Below, one piece after another: positions 54,777-63,845 of a stretch of DNA of 64,000 nt. The position numbers were made by a program, and so were the translations under genes. The number at the start of each line of letters is the position of its first letter. Positions within the stretch are counted from its first letter, which is position 1. The notes beneath the pieces are model-generated. The model was not told where the DNA came from. It ran no database searches and saw only the letters and a program-made list of their open reading frames with translations. The stretch covers positions 1 to 64,000 of the forward strand of contig NZ_FOAV01000001.1 in NCBI RefSeq assembly GCF_900109745.1, written 5' to 3'. Source of the stretch: Roseateles sp. YR242 (GTDB lineage Bacteria > Pseudomonadota > Gammaproteobacteria > Burkholderiales > Burkholderiaceae_C).

Positions 54777-56178
54777 GGGCGATGACGAACTGCTTGACCT
54801 GCTCCACCGAGACCGGCATCACCTGCACCCGTTTGGGCCGGCTTTCCAGATCAGCCAGCGCAGCAGGCCGGGGCGGCACCAGGCCCAGCGCTTCCTGGAT
54901 GGTGGCAGCAAACTTGGCGGGCAACGCCGTTTCCAGCACCAGCATGGGCACGCCCGGCTGGCGCTGTTCCAGCGCCACCTTCAGGCCATCGGCCGTATGG
55001 GTGTCGATCACCTGGCCATAACGCTGGTGGCAGCGCTGGATGGTGGCGACGCGGTCCGCATGGCTGCTGCGGCCCGAGCTGAAGCCAAAGCGTTCAGCCA
55101 TGCGGGCTCGCTCGACCTCATTCAGTGCGAAAAAGCCCTGCGTCGTCAGTTCCTCACCGAAGAGCTGGCGCACGCGTGCGGCATCCCGGTCCAGCAGGTC
55201 GAACACAAAGCGCTCGAAGTTGCTGGCCTTGGAGATGTCCATCGACGGGCTGGAGGTCTCCAGCGTGTGGGCAGCGCCCCGCGGACGGTACACGCCGGTG
55301 CGGAAGAATTCGTCCAGCACGTCGTTCTCGTTGGTGGCCACCACCAGGCGCTCGATGGGCAGGCCCATCATGCGAGCCACATGGCCCGCACAGACGTTGC
55401 CGAAGTTGCCCGACGGCACGGTGAAGCTCACACGTTGGTCGTCACGCGTCGTCGCCTGGAACCAGGCGGCGAAGTAATACACCACCTGGGCCAACAGGCG
55501 GGCCCAGTTGATGGAGTTGACGGTACCGATGCGGTAGCGGCGCTTGAAGTCCAGGTCGTTGGAGACGGCCTTGACGATGTCCTGGCAGTCGTCAAACACC
55601 CCGGTGAGCGCCAGGTTGTGGATGTTGGCGTCCTGCAGGCTGAACATCTGGGCCTGCTGGAACGGGCTCATGCGCCCGTGCGGGCTGAGCATGAACACCT
55701 GGATGCCGGCCTTGCCACGCATGGCGTATTCCGCGGCACTGCCGGTGTCGCCGGAGGTGGCGCCAAGGATGTTGAGCGTTTCTCCGCGTCGGCCGAGTTC
55801 GTACTCGAACAGCTGGCCGAGCAGTTGCATGGCCATGTCCTTGAAGGCCAGGGTCGGCCCGTTGGACAGGGCCACCAGCGCCAGCCCCTCTTCCAGCGGC
55901 TTCAGCGGCGTGATCTGCGGCGTGCCGAAGACAGCTTCGGTGTACGTGCGCTTGACCAGCGCCTTCAGGTCATCGGCGGGGATGTCGTCAATGTAGAGCG
56001 AGAGGATTTCCACCGCCAGGTCGGCGTAGGAGAGACCTCGCCAGCGGGCCAGCGTGGCGGCGTCCACCTGGGGGTATTGCGTGGGCAGGTACAGCCCGCC
56101 ATCGGGGGCCAGGCCCTCGAGCAGGATGTCGCAGAAGTGGCGTTCGGCGCGGTCGCCGCGCGTGCTGATGTACTTCAT
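54769..56178 (-). CDS. thrC: threonine synthase
   Basis: PLP enzyme converting O-phosphohomoserine to L-threonine, 469 residues. The lysine context PTLAFKDMAMQLLG holds the cofactor; SGDTGSAAEYAM and the SGNFGNVCAG loops bind phosphate and PLP. It overlaps the stop of hom by one base (TGATG) and moeA by 8 bp. The window thus carries both synthesis (hom-thrC) and breakdown (kbl-tdh) of threonine, far apart. Confidence 0.97.
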   Translation of the reverse strand: MKYISTRGDRAERHFCDILLEGLAPDGGLYLPTQYPQVDAATLARWRGLSYADLAVEILSLYIDDIPADDLKALVKRTYTEAVFGTPQITPLKPLEEGLALVALSNGPTLAFKDMAMQLLGQLFEYELGRRGETLNILGATSGDTGSAAEYAMRGKAGIQVFMLSPHGRMSPFQQAQMFSLQDANIHNLALTGVFDDCQDIVKAVSNDLDFKRRYRIGTVNSINWARLLAQVVYYFAAWFQATTRDDQRVSFTVPSGNFGNVCAGHVARMMGLPIERLVVATNENDVLDEFFRTGVYRPRGAAHTLETSSPSMDISKASNFERFVFDLLDRDAARVRQLFGEELTTQGFFALNEVERARMAERFGFSSGRSSHADRVATIQRCHQRYGQVIDTHTADGLKVALEQRQPGVPMLVLETALPAKFAATIQEALGLVPPRPAALADLESRPKRVQVMPVSVEQVKQFVIAHV

Positions 56179-57500
56179 CAGGCCAACTCTTCCTTGCGCA
56201 GTTTCACGATCGGTGCCAGCACCGTCTCCAGCGCCTGCATCTGCGCCAGCGCCTTGGTCATGCGGCCTTCCTGGGTGTCGTGGGTCAGGATGATCAGGTC
56301 GGTCTGGCTCTCGCCCTCGGCGGACTCGCGCTGCAGCACCGCATCGATGCTGATCTGGTGCTCGGCCAGGATGGTGGTGATGCGCGACAGCACACCCGCC
56401 TGGTCCGCCACGCGCAGGCGCAGGTAGAACGCGGTCTGCACCTGGTCCATGGGCAGGATGGGCGTGTTGTTCATGGCCTCTGGCTGGAAGGCCAGGTGCG
56501 GCACGCGGTGGTCGGGGGCGGCGGTGGCCAGCCGGGTGATGTCCACCAGGTCGGCGATGACCGCGGAGGCAGTGGGCTCAGCACCCGCGCCCTTGCCGTA
56601 ATACAGCGTCGTACCGACCGCGTCGGCCTGCACCAGCACCGCATTCATGGCGCCTTCCACATTGGCGATCAGGCGGTTGGCCGGGATCAGCGTGGGGTGC
56701 ACACGCAACTCGATGCCGCCCACATCCTGGCGGCGGCGGGCCATACCCAGCAGCTTGATGCGGTAGCCCAGTTGCTCGGCGTACTTGATGTCGGTGGCCT
56801 GCAGCTGGGTGATGCCTTCCACATGGGCGCGCTCGAACTGCACCGGAATGCCAAAGGCGATCGCGCTCATGATGGTGGCCTTGTGGGCCGCGTCCACCCC
56901 TTCGATGTCGAAGGTCGGGTCGGCCTCGGCATAGCCCAGGCGCTGAGCCTCCTTCAATACGGTGGCGAAGTCCAGGCCCTTGCCACGCATCTCGGAGAGG
57001 ATGAAGTTGGTGGTGCCGTTGATGATGCCGGCAATCCACTCGATGCGGTTGGCCGTCAGGCCTTCGCGCAGCGCCTTGATGATGGGGATGCCACCGGCCA
57101 CGGCCGCCTCGAAGGCCACCATCACGCCCTTTTCACGGGCGGCGGCGAAGATCTCGCTGCCATGCACGGCCAGCAGCGCCTTGTTGGCGGTGACCACATG
57201 CTTGCCAGCGGCAATCGCCTCCAGCACCAGTGTGCGGGCCACGCCATAGCCACCGATCAGTTCGACCACGATGTCGATCTCGGGGTTGGCAATCACCTCG
57301 CGGGCGTCCGACACCACGGTGCAGGCATCGCCCACGACGCTGCGGGCACGTTCCACGTCCAGGTCAGCCACCATGGCGATCTCGATGCCGCGGCCAGCAC
57401 GTCCCCGGATGTCTTCCTGGTTGCGGCGCAGCACCTGGAAGGTGCCGCCCCCGACGGTGCCAATGCCCAGCAGGCCCACTTTGATCGGATTCATGGTCAA
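56178..57500 (-). CDS. hom: homoserine dehydrogenase
   Basis: Reduces aspartate semialdehyde to homoserine, 440 residues, monofunctional. The N-terminal Rossmann motif GLLGIGTVGGGTF, the catalytic region with AEADPTFDIEGVDAAHK, and a C-terminal ACT domain (about 355-435, ADQAGVLSRITTILAEHQIS) for threonine feedback are visible. It follows alaC by 24 bp and precedes thrC. Confidence 0.97.
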   Translation of the reverse strand: MTMNPIKVGLLGIGTVGGGTFQVLRRNQEDIRGRAGRGIEIAMVADLDVERARSVVGDACTVVSDAREVIANPEIDIVVELIGGYGVARTLVLEAIAAGKHVVTANKALLAVHGSEIFAAAREKGVMVAFEAAVAGGIPIIKALREGLTANRIEWIAGIINGTTNFILSEMRGKGLDFATVLKEAQRLGYAEADPTFDIEGVDAAHKATIMSAIAFGIPVQFERAHVEGITQLQATDIKYAEQLGYRIKLLGMARRRQDVGGIELRVHPTLIPANRLIANVEGAMNAVLVQADAVGTTLYYGKGAGAEPTASAVIADLVDITRLATAAPDHRVPHLAFQPEAMNNTPILPMDQVQTAFYLRLRVADQAGVLSRITTILAEHQISIDAVLQRESAEGESQTDLIILTHDTQEGRMTKALAQMQALETVLAPIVKLRKEELA

Positions 57501-57524
57501 GGTTCTTTCAAGAGGTCACATGAG

Positions 57525-58751
57525 TCAGCGGCTGTGGCGTTTTCGGTATTGCGCCAGGAACCGCTCGATGCGGCCGACTGCCTCACGGAGGTCATCCGTG
57601 TTGGGCAGGAAGACCAGTCGGAAGTGATCGGGGGACTTCCAGTTGAAGCCTGTCCCTTGAACGATCAGCACCTTTTCCTCGGCCAGCAGTTCGTAGGCGA
57701 ACTGCTGGTCGTCCTCGATCGGGTAGATCTTGGGGTCCAGGCGGGGGAACATGTACAGCGCGGCCTTGGGCTTGACGACGCTCACCCCGGGAATCTGCGA
57801 AAGCAGTTCGTAGGCAAGGTCGCGCTGGCGCGCCAGACGGCCGCCCGGGGCCACCAGGTCCTTGATGGACTGGTAGCCGCCCAGGGCGGTCTGGATGGCG
57901 AGTTGGCCGGGCGTATTGGCACACAGGCGCATGGACGCCAGCATGTTCAGCCCGGTGATGTAGTCAGTGGCGTGGCGCTTGTCGCCGGAGACCACCATCC
58001 AGCCGGCCCGGTAACCGCAGGAGCGGTAGTTCTTGGACAGGCCATTGAAGGTCAGGGTCAGCACGTCATCGGACAACGAAGCGATGCTGGTGTGAACCTC
58101 GCCGTCATACAAGGTCTTGTCGTAGATCTCGTCGGCGAGGACGATCAGCTGATGCTGACGGGCAATCTCCACCAGGCCCTGCAGCAGGTCCTTGGGATAG
58201 AGCGCGCCGGTCGGGTTGTTGGGATTGATGACCACAATCGCCTTGGTGCGCGGCGTGATCTTGGCGCGGATGTCGTCCAGATCCGGATACCAGCCGTTCG
58301 ACTCGTCGCAGATGTAGTGCACCGGCTGCCCACCGGACAGCGCCACGGCGGCGGTGTAGAGGGGGTAGTCCGGGGCGGGCAGAAGGACTTCGTCGCCGTT
58401 GTCCAGCAGCGCATTGAGCGCCATCACAATCAGCTCGGAGGCACCGTTGCCCAGGTAGACGTCATCCACCGAAACACCGGAGATGCCCTTTTCCTGGCAG
58501 TAGTGCACCACCGCCTTGCGCGGTGCGAACAGGCCCTTGGAGTCGGTATAACCGGCGGCGTCGGGCAGGTTGCGAATCATGTCCTGGACGATCTCGTCCG
58601 GGGGTTGCAGGCCGAACGCGGCGATATTGCCAATATTCAGCTTGATGATTTTCTGGCCCTCTTCCTCCATCTGGCGCGCCTTGTCCAGCACGGGTCCCCG
58701 GATGTCGTAACAGACATTGGCCAACTTGCTGGACTTGGTGACGGTCTTCAA
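57525..58751 (-). CDS. alaC: alanine aminotransferase AlaC-like
   Basis: PLP aminotransferase of class I/II that makes alanine from pyruvate, 408 residues. NPNNPTGALYP and the Lys in GLSKNYRSCGYRAGW are intact. Homologues start MKT-x4-KLANVCYDIRGPVL; here that Met is a TTG (58749-58751) preceded by GGAG five bases away. The longer frame adds 20 unrelated residues. It begins the alaC-hom-thrC-moeA-moaD run. Confidence 0.92.
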   Translation of the reverse strand: MKTVTKSSKLANVCYDIRGPVLDKARQMEEEGQKIIKLNIGNIAAFGLQPPDEIVQDMIRNLPDAAGYTDSKGLFAPRKAVVHYCQEKGISGVSVDDVYLGNGASELIVMALNALLDNGDEVLLPAPDYPLYTAAVALSGGQPVHYICDESNGWYPDLDDIRAKITPRTKAIVVINPNNPTGALYPKDLLQGLVEIARQHQLIVLADEIYDKTLYDGEVHTSIASLSDDVLTLTFNGLSKNYRSCGYRAGWMVVSGDKRHATDYITGLNMLASMRLCANTPGQLAIQTALGGYQSIKDLVAPGGRLARQRDLAYELLSQIPGVSVVKPKAALYMFPRLDPKIYPIEDDQQFAYELLAEEKVLIVQGTGFNWKSPDHFRLVFLPNTDDLREAVGRIERFLAQYRKRHSR

Positions 58752-58848
58752 GATTTCTCCAGGGGAAAATACGCTATCCCACGATTTGAACACAGGGTAT
58801 CGAGCCCACACCGGCGGGCGGCCTGCGTCGCTGCCAAAATGAGCCTCA

Positions 58849-59223
58849 ATGAAATTTCAACTCGACCAGCCGCAAGGCGGCAACAACATCTCCCGGCATG
58901 ACGGCCAGAGCGTCTGGGTCAACGGCGTGGAACACCGGCGCAGCCTGCTGGTTCCATGGCAAGGCACGGTCGTGGAATGGACGCTGACGCGGTTTGAAGA
59001 CCTGACCGCGGAACACTTCGAACGCATCCGGGCCCTGAAACCCGAGCTGGTCATCTTTGGCAGCGGCAGCCGGATCCGTTTTGCCCGCCCTCAGCTGTAC
59101 CGTGCGCTGATTGATGCCCGCATCGGCATGGAAACCATGGACATCGGTGCCGCGTGCCGCACCTACAACGTGCTGGCCAGTGAAGGCCGGTCGGTCCTGG
59201 CGGCGCTGCTGATCGAAGCTTGA
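58849..59223 (+). CDS. Mth938-like (DUF498) domain protein
   Basis: A 124-residue protein of the Mth938/NDUFAF3-like family, with PELVIFGSGSRIRFARPQLY and AACRTYNVLASEGRSVLAAL. Human NDUFAF3 helps assemble complex I, but a bacterial role is not established. It is divergent from alaC across 97 bp and followed by a gene-free stretch. Confidence 0.88.
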   Translation: MKFQLDQPQGGNNISRHDGQSVWVNGVEHRRSLLVPWQGTVVEWTLTRFEDLTAEHFERIRALKPELVIFGSGSRIRFARPQLYRALIDARIGMETMDIGAACRTYNVLASEGRSVLAALLIEA

Positions 59224-59536
59224 CCCATTCGACGGGAATTCCAGGGGTGGCGGGATCCGGCGGCGTCTGTTGCCGCCCGCCTGTGCCGGATGCTGGCCGC
59301 CCGTGCCGCTTCTGCCCCTCCTGTGCCCATTGCTCCCCATCGCTGCCGCTTGCATTGGGCCGGCATGGAACTTGAATGCCGATCAAATGGGCTTGAAGGG
59401 TTGCCCCGGCGCGGCCTGAACGGGCTTCGCCCACGTCCGGTTGACCGCACATGCCCAGCATGGGCGATGGGCAACCCATTCAACGTATAATCATTGGCTA
59501 TGCCCGCCCGGGCACCTTTCTCTCTGAATACGCCAC
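59224..59536. other. 313-bp gap with the bcp promoter
   Basis: Contains a perfect -10 TATAAT at 59486-59491, 45 bp before the peroxiredoxin ATG. No good -35 lies at 17 bp. The rest is GC-rich and without a supported gene. Confidence 0.55.
59486..59491 (+). promoter_or_regulatory. -10 box of the peroxiredoxin promoter
   Basis: A consensus TATAAT with a weak upstream element. The transcript would begin near 59498, giving a leader of about 39 nt. Confidence 0.5.
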
Positions 59537-60016
59537 ATGACGCCAGCGCTCAACAAACCTCTTCCGGATATTGAAGCTCTTGCCACCGGAGGCGTGAAGT
59601 TCACCCCATCCGCATTCCATGGCCGCGCCGTGGTGCTGTACTTCTACCCGAAGGACAACACGCCCGGCTGCACCACGGAAGCCATGCAGTTCCGCGATCA
59701 TCACAAGGAATTTGTGAAGGCCGGCGCCGTGGTGCTGGGTGTCTCGCGCGACAACATGGTTTCGCATGAGAAATTCAAGGAAAACCTTGAACTTCCGTTC
59801 GAGCTCATCGCCGACACGGAAGAAAAGCTGTGCCACATGTTTGGCGTGGTGAAGAACAAGATCATGTACGGCAAGAAGGTCAAGGGCATCGAACGCTCGA
59901 CTTTCCTGATCGACGCCCAGGGCATTCTTCGCGAAGAATGGCGAGGCATCAAGGTGGCCGGCCATGTGGACGAAGTCCTCGCCGCCGTCAAGGCTCTCCA
60001 GAAGGAAGCAGCCTGA
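59537..60016 (+). CDS. bcp: thiol peroxidase of the BCP/PrxQ family
   Basis: Reduces hydroperoxides via a peroxidatic Cys. The 159-residue protein has YPKDNTPGCTTEAMQFRD with Cys45; the resolving Cys usually five residues later is Met50. A second Cys at 99 (EEKLCHMFGV) could still resolve, or the enzyme may be of 1-Cys type. A terminator lies 70-100 bp downstream, so it is monocistronic. Confidence 0.95.
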   Translation: MTPALNKPLPDIEALATGGVKFTPSAFHGRAVVLYFYPKDNTPGCTTEAMQFRDHHKEFVKAGAVVLGVSRDNMVSHEKFKENLELPFELIADTEEKLCHMFGVVKNKIMYGKKVKGIERSTFLIDAQGILREEWRGIKVAGHVDEVLAAVKALQKEAA

Positions 60017-60083
60017 TCTGACGCCGGGCAGCGTTTCCAGCCCCCTCGAAGATGGCTGGAACCAGTGTTCGAGTATCAGCGCC

Positions 60084-60120
60084 AGCCGGCCCCGGTATTG
60101 TCCGAGGCCGGCTTTCTTTT
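60084..60120 (+). terminator. bcp terminator
   Basis: Eight-bp perfect arms AGCCGGCC/GGCCGGCT (60084-60091 and 60106-60113) are followed by TTTCTTTT, a standard intrinsic terminator. Confidence 0.85.
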
Positions 60121-60220
60121 GGGCCACTGTTGTTTGCCGACCTCGTCACCGGGGACCGGGCACGACTTGTGCATAATCAACCGCATGCCCCTGTGCCTGA
60201 CTGCAGAATTCCCAAGGACG

Positions 60221-60249
60221 AGCCGCCCCGCCCCAGGTGCGGCTTTTTG
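60221..60249 (+). terminator. intrinsic terminator without an assigned gene
   Basis: AGCCGC/GCGGCT arms (60221-60226 and 60239-60244) are followed by a T-run (TTTTTG). It lies about 100 bp after the bcp terminator and 145 bp before phoH. Confidence 0.7.
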
Positions 60250-60393
60250 TCTTCTGGGCAGCAGTCTCGCGCCTGACCTTGGTCCGAATGAAGCCGCCGA
60301 TACCTCCGGCCTCTTGCGCACCAACGGCCGCTGGGGCATGACTCCTGGTCCGCTCGGACCCAGGCTCTCCACGCTTGCCCCGCTCACTCGCAC

Positions 60394-62130
60394 ATGCCAC
60401 TGCCCAAGCCACCGACCAAGCGCGCCAGCCGCCTAGATTCCGACGCTTTCGCCAACAATCTCCAGCCCAGCAAACGCCCCGCCGGTGCAGCAGCCTCGTC
60501 TGCCGCGCTGCCCCATGGGGCGTCCTCGGCCTTGCTTGCCCCACCCACCCCGGTCTCCCAGGCCGTGGCCGCTTCGCACGCCCCCGTGACGCAGCCGTCC
60601 CGTGCCAAGGCCGACAACACCGAGGCTCGCGGCGGCGGCAGCACGCCGTCGCTGGCACTGGTGCCGGCGGCGGACAAGACGCCCGCCCGCAAACCGGCGT
60701 CCAACCGGGCCCGTGCGCGCAAACCGGTGGGGGACCCCAAGCTGTTCGTGCTGGACACCAACGTGCTGATGCACGACCCGATGTCCTTGTTCCGCTTCGA
60801 GGAACACGACATCTACCTCCCCATGATCACCCTGGAGGAGCTGGACGGCCATAAGAAGGGCATGACGGAAGTCGCGCGCAATGTGCGCCAGGTCAGCCGT
60901 GAGCTGGACGCCTTGGCGGCCGCGCTCCAGTCCAGTTCCGTCGAGGAAATGTCCAAGGGGTTGGCGCTGAGCGAAACCGGCCACCGCGATGCGGGCGGCA
61001 AACTCTTCTTCCAGACCAGCCTGATTGACACTCCGCTGCCGCAAGGTTTGCCGCAAGGCAAGGCGGACAACCAGATTCTGGGCGTGGTCCAGGCCCTGAA
61101 GCAGCAGCAACCGGGCCGGGAAGTCGTGCTGGTGTCCAAGGACATCAACATGCGCATCAAGGCGCGTGCGCTGGGTCTCGCAGCGGAGGATTACCGCAAC
61201 GACAAGACGCTGGAAGATTCCGACCTGCTCTACACCGGCGTGCAGCAACTGCCTGCCGACTTCTGGGAGCGACATGGCAAGACCATGGAGAGCTGGAACC
61301 AGGGTGGCACCACCTACTACCGCATCAGCGGTCCGCTGGTGCCCACGCTGCTGATCAACCAGTTGATCTACCTGGAGGCACCGGGCGCCGCGCCGCTGTA
61401 TGCCAAGGTGCAGGAGATCACCGGCAAGACGGCGGTGCTGCGCACGCTGAAGGACTATGGCCACCAGAAGCAATCGGTCTGGGGTGTCACGGCCCGCAAC
61501 CGGGAGCAGAACTTCGCCTTGAACCTGCTGATGGACCCGGACTGCGACTTCGTCACCCTCACCGGCTCTGCCGGCACCGGCAAGACACTGATGACCTTGG
61601 CGGCGGGCCTCTCCCAGGTGCTGGACGAGCGCCGCTACAGCGAAATCATCGTCACGCGGGTGACGGTGCCGGTGGGCGAGGACATTGGTTTCCTGCCCGG
61701 CACGGAAGAAGAAAAGATGGGCCCGTGGATGGGCGCTCTGGACGACAACCTGGAAGTGCTGGCGCGCGGCGACAGCACGGCCGGCGAGTGGGGGCGCGCG
61801 GCCACGAATGACCTGGTCCGCAGCAAGATCAAGATCAAGAGCCTGAACTTCATGCGCGGCCGCACCTTCCTGAACAAGTACGTGATCATTGACGAGGCCC
61901 AGAATCTGACACCCAAACAGATGAAGACCTTGATCACCCGCGCGGGCCCGGGCACCAAGATCGTCTGCCTGGGCAACCTGGCCCAGATTGACACCCCGTA
62001 CCTGACCGAAGGCAGCTCCGGCCTCACCTACGCGGTGGACAAGTTCAAGGGCTGGGCCCACAGCGGGCATGTGACGCTGGCGCGTGGCGAGCGTTCGCGA
62101 CTGGCGGACTTTGCTTCAGAAGTGCTGTAA
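60394..62130 (+). CDS. PIN-PhoH family ATPase / ribonuclease-like protein
   Basis: A 578-residue fusion. The first 110 residues are Ala/Pro/Ser-rich and probably disordered. A PIN domain (from FVLDTNVLMHDP, about residues 116-240) offers the acidic nuclease centre. The C-terminal PhoH ATPase has a Walker A TGSAGTGKTL and a Walker B YVIIDEAQNL. PhoH2-type proteins of this plan unwind and cleave RNA. In toxin-antitoxin loci they follow an antitoxin gene; none is seen here. A tetraloop terminator follows. Confidence 0.92.
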   Translation: MPLPKPPTKRASRLDSDAFANNLQPSKRPAGAAASSAALPHGASSALLAPPTPVSQAVAASHAPVTQPSRAKADNTEARGGGSTPSLALVPAADKTPARKPASNRARARKPVGDPKLFVLDTNVLMHDPMSLFRFEEHDIYLPMITLEELDGHKKGMTEVARNVRQVSRELDALAAALQSSSVEEMSKGLALSETGHRDAGGKLFFQTSLIDTPLPQGLPQGKADNQILGVVQALKQQQPGREVVLVSKDINMRIKARALGLAAEDYRNDKTLEDSDLLYTGVQQLPADFWERHGKTMESWNQGGTTYYRISGPLVPTLLINQLIYLEAPGAAPLYAKVQEITGKTAVLRTLKDYGHQKQSVWGVTARNREQNFALNLLMDPDCDFVTLTGSAGTGKTLMTLAAGLSQVLDERRYSEIIVTRVTVPVGEDIGFLPGTEEEKMGPWMGALDDNLEVLARGDSTAGEWGRAATNDLVRSKIKIKSLNFMRGRTFLNKYVIIDEAQNLTPKQMKTLITRAGPGTKIVCLGNLAQIDTPYLTEGSSGLTYAVDKFKGWAHSGHVTLARGERSRLADFASEVL

Positions 62131-62159
62131 CGCGCAGCCCCACGTATCGACGCACCACC

Positions 62160-62185
62160 AACACCGCCTACGGGCGGTGTTTTTC
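62160..62185 (+). terminator. phoH terminator
   Basis: Nine-bp perfect arms AACACCGCC/GGCGGTGTT around the stable tetraloop TACG, followed by TTTC. It lies about 30 bp after the stop. Confidence 0.85.
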
Positions 62186-62228
62186 GTCGACCATCGCTCG
62201 CGGCGAGGCGCTCCATGTCCAGCTCGGC

Positions 62229-62264
62229 GGCTGCCTGGCTGCCTGCCTGGCTGGCTGGCTGGCT
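62229..62264. repeat. nine-unit 4-bp repeat (GGCT/GCCT)
   Basis: Nine consecutive units of GGCT or GCCT, ending ten bases before the MFS gene's stop codon. Such a tract is prone to slippage but lies outside the coding region. Confidence 0.85.
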
Positions 62265-62273
62265 CGTGAAGCC

Positions 62274-63770
62274 CTACTCGCTCAACTTCGACTCCGCGCT
62301 CTCCTGCGCCGTGCCCTCATCCAGGCGCAGCTGATTGAAAATGAATGCGGCCACGGCCGCCATCGCCCCCAGCGCCAGGAAGGTCGCGTGGAACGCTGGC
62401 ACCATCGCCGGCCCGTCCGTGCGCGCCACCCCTTGCGAGAACAGCAGCAGGAAGGCGCTCGACGTGGCCACGCCCAGGCTCATCGACAGCTGCATCACCA
62501 CCGCCAGCAGGCTGTTGCCGCTGCTGGCGGTCCGTTCATCCAGGTCGCCCAGGGTCAGCGTATTCATGGCCGTGAACTGCATGCTGTTCACCATCCCGAA
62601 GATCCCCAGATGGATCGCCAGCCACACATGGCCGACCCCACGCGGGATCAGCGCAAAGCTCGCGATCAGCGCGCCAAGCAGCAGCGTATTGACGATCAGC
62701 ACCCGCCGATAGCCGCCCCAGCGGATCAGCCGGATGGCCAGTGTCTTGGTGAACATCGCGCCCAGCACCGACGGGATCATCGACAGCCCCGCCTCGCTCG
62801 GCGAAAACCCCAGCCCCAGTTGCAGGAACAACGGCGTCAGGAATGGGGTCGCGCCACTGCCCAGCCGCGCGAAGATATTCCCCAGCAGGCCGATCCGGAA
62901 CGTCGGCACCGCAAACAGCGCTGGCGTGAAGAGCGGCGCCTCCGTGCGGCTGGCCTGCAGCCAGTAGGTCATCATGCAGGCCACCCCGGCCACCAGCATC
63001 ACCAGGCAGATGGCCACGCTCACCACGTGTTCCCCAAACCCCTGCAGCGCCAGCGACATCAGCATCAACCCGAAGCTGAACAACGCATACCCGCTCCAGT
63101 CGAAACGCTGCCGCCCCGCGCCCTTGAGCTGCGGCATATAGCGCCTGCACGCCATCGCGCCCACCAGCCCCACGGGGAGGTTGATCAGGAAGATCCAGTG
63201 CCAGCTGGCGTACTGCGTGAGCACCCCGCCCAGCGTCGGCCCCATCAACGGCCCGACCAGGCCCGGCAGACTGATGAAGGTCATCACCCGCAGGAACTCC
63301 GCCTTCGGGAAGGCCTTTAATGCCACCAGCCGCCCGACCGGCACCAGCAAGGCCCCACCCAGCCCCTGCACCACCCGGGCCAACACCAGCACCTGGAGGC
63401 TGGGCGCCAACGCGCACAACAGCGAGCCGCCAGTGAACAGCCCGATGGCCCACAGGAAGACGCTGCGGGTGCCGAAGCGGTCCGCCAGCCAGCCGGAGGC
63501 CGGGATCAGCAGCGCCACCGTCAGCAAGTAGGCCACCACCGCGGACTGCATGCGCAACGGGTTTTCGCCCAGGTCCCGCGCCATGCCCGGCAAGGCGGTG
63601 TTCAGGATGGTCGTGTCCAGCGTCTGCATGAAGAACGCCAGCGCCACCACCCAGGGCAGGTAGCGGTGCGTGGCGGCGTCCAGCACCGGGCGGCCGGTCA
63701 AGGGGTGCAGCGGCGTGGTGTCGCTGGAAGAGGACGCGGATGCGGGGGAGGAAGATGGCACTTCTGGCAT
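62274..63770 (-). CDS. MFS multidrug exporter, DHA2-like
   Basis: A 498-residue proton-coupled exporter with about 13-14 helices. The first half has LDTTILNTALPGMARDLG in helix 1, WLADRFGTRSVFLW as motif A and a helix-5 segment GPLMGPTLGGVLTQYASWHW with the motif C GPxxGPxxGG pattern. These are typical of DHA2 drug exporters such as MdtD. Substrate unknown. The N-terminal 20 residues are Ser-rich. It is divergent from a HAD hydrolase gene, 75 bp away. Confidence 0.9.
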   Translation of the reverse strand: MPEVPSSSPASASSSSDTTPLHPLTGRPVLDAATHRYLPWVVALAFFMQTLDTTILNTALPGMARDLGENPLRMQSAVVAYLLTVALLIPASGWLADRFGTRSVFLWAIGLFTGGSLLCALAPSLQVLVLARVVQGLGGALLVPVGRLVALKAFPKAEFLRVMTFISLPGLVGPLMGPTLGGVLTQYASWHWIFLINLPVGLVGAMACRRYMPQLKGAGRQRFDWSGYALFSFGLMLMSLALQGFGEHVVSVAICLVMLVAGVACMMTYWLQASRTEAPLFTPALFAVPTFRIGLLGNIFARLGSGATPFLTPLFLQLGLGFSPSEAGLSMIPSVLGAMFTKTLAIRLIRWGGYRRVLIVNTLLLGALIASFALIPRGVGHVWLAIHLGIFGMVNSMQFTAMNTLTLGDLDERTASSGNSLLAVVMQLSMSLGVATSSAFLLLFSQGVARTDGPAMVPAFHATFLALGAMAAVAAFIFNQLRLDEGTAQESAESKLSE

Positions 63771-63845
63771 GGAGCAAGTATCCGATGCCCGAACGTCGGC
63801 GTAGGATGCAGAGCGCGCGGCTGTTCGCTGAACCTACCGGAATCT

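Larger units (their letters stand above)
60017..60393. other. 377-bp gap between bcp and phoH with two terminators
   Basis: The first terminator (60084-60120) belongs to bcp. A second one at 60221-60249 closes an interval with no gene, preceded by CATAAT at 60172-60177. A short transcript of about 60-70 nt may be made there. No protein gene is supported. Confidence 0.5.
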
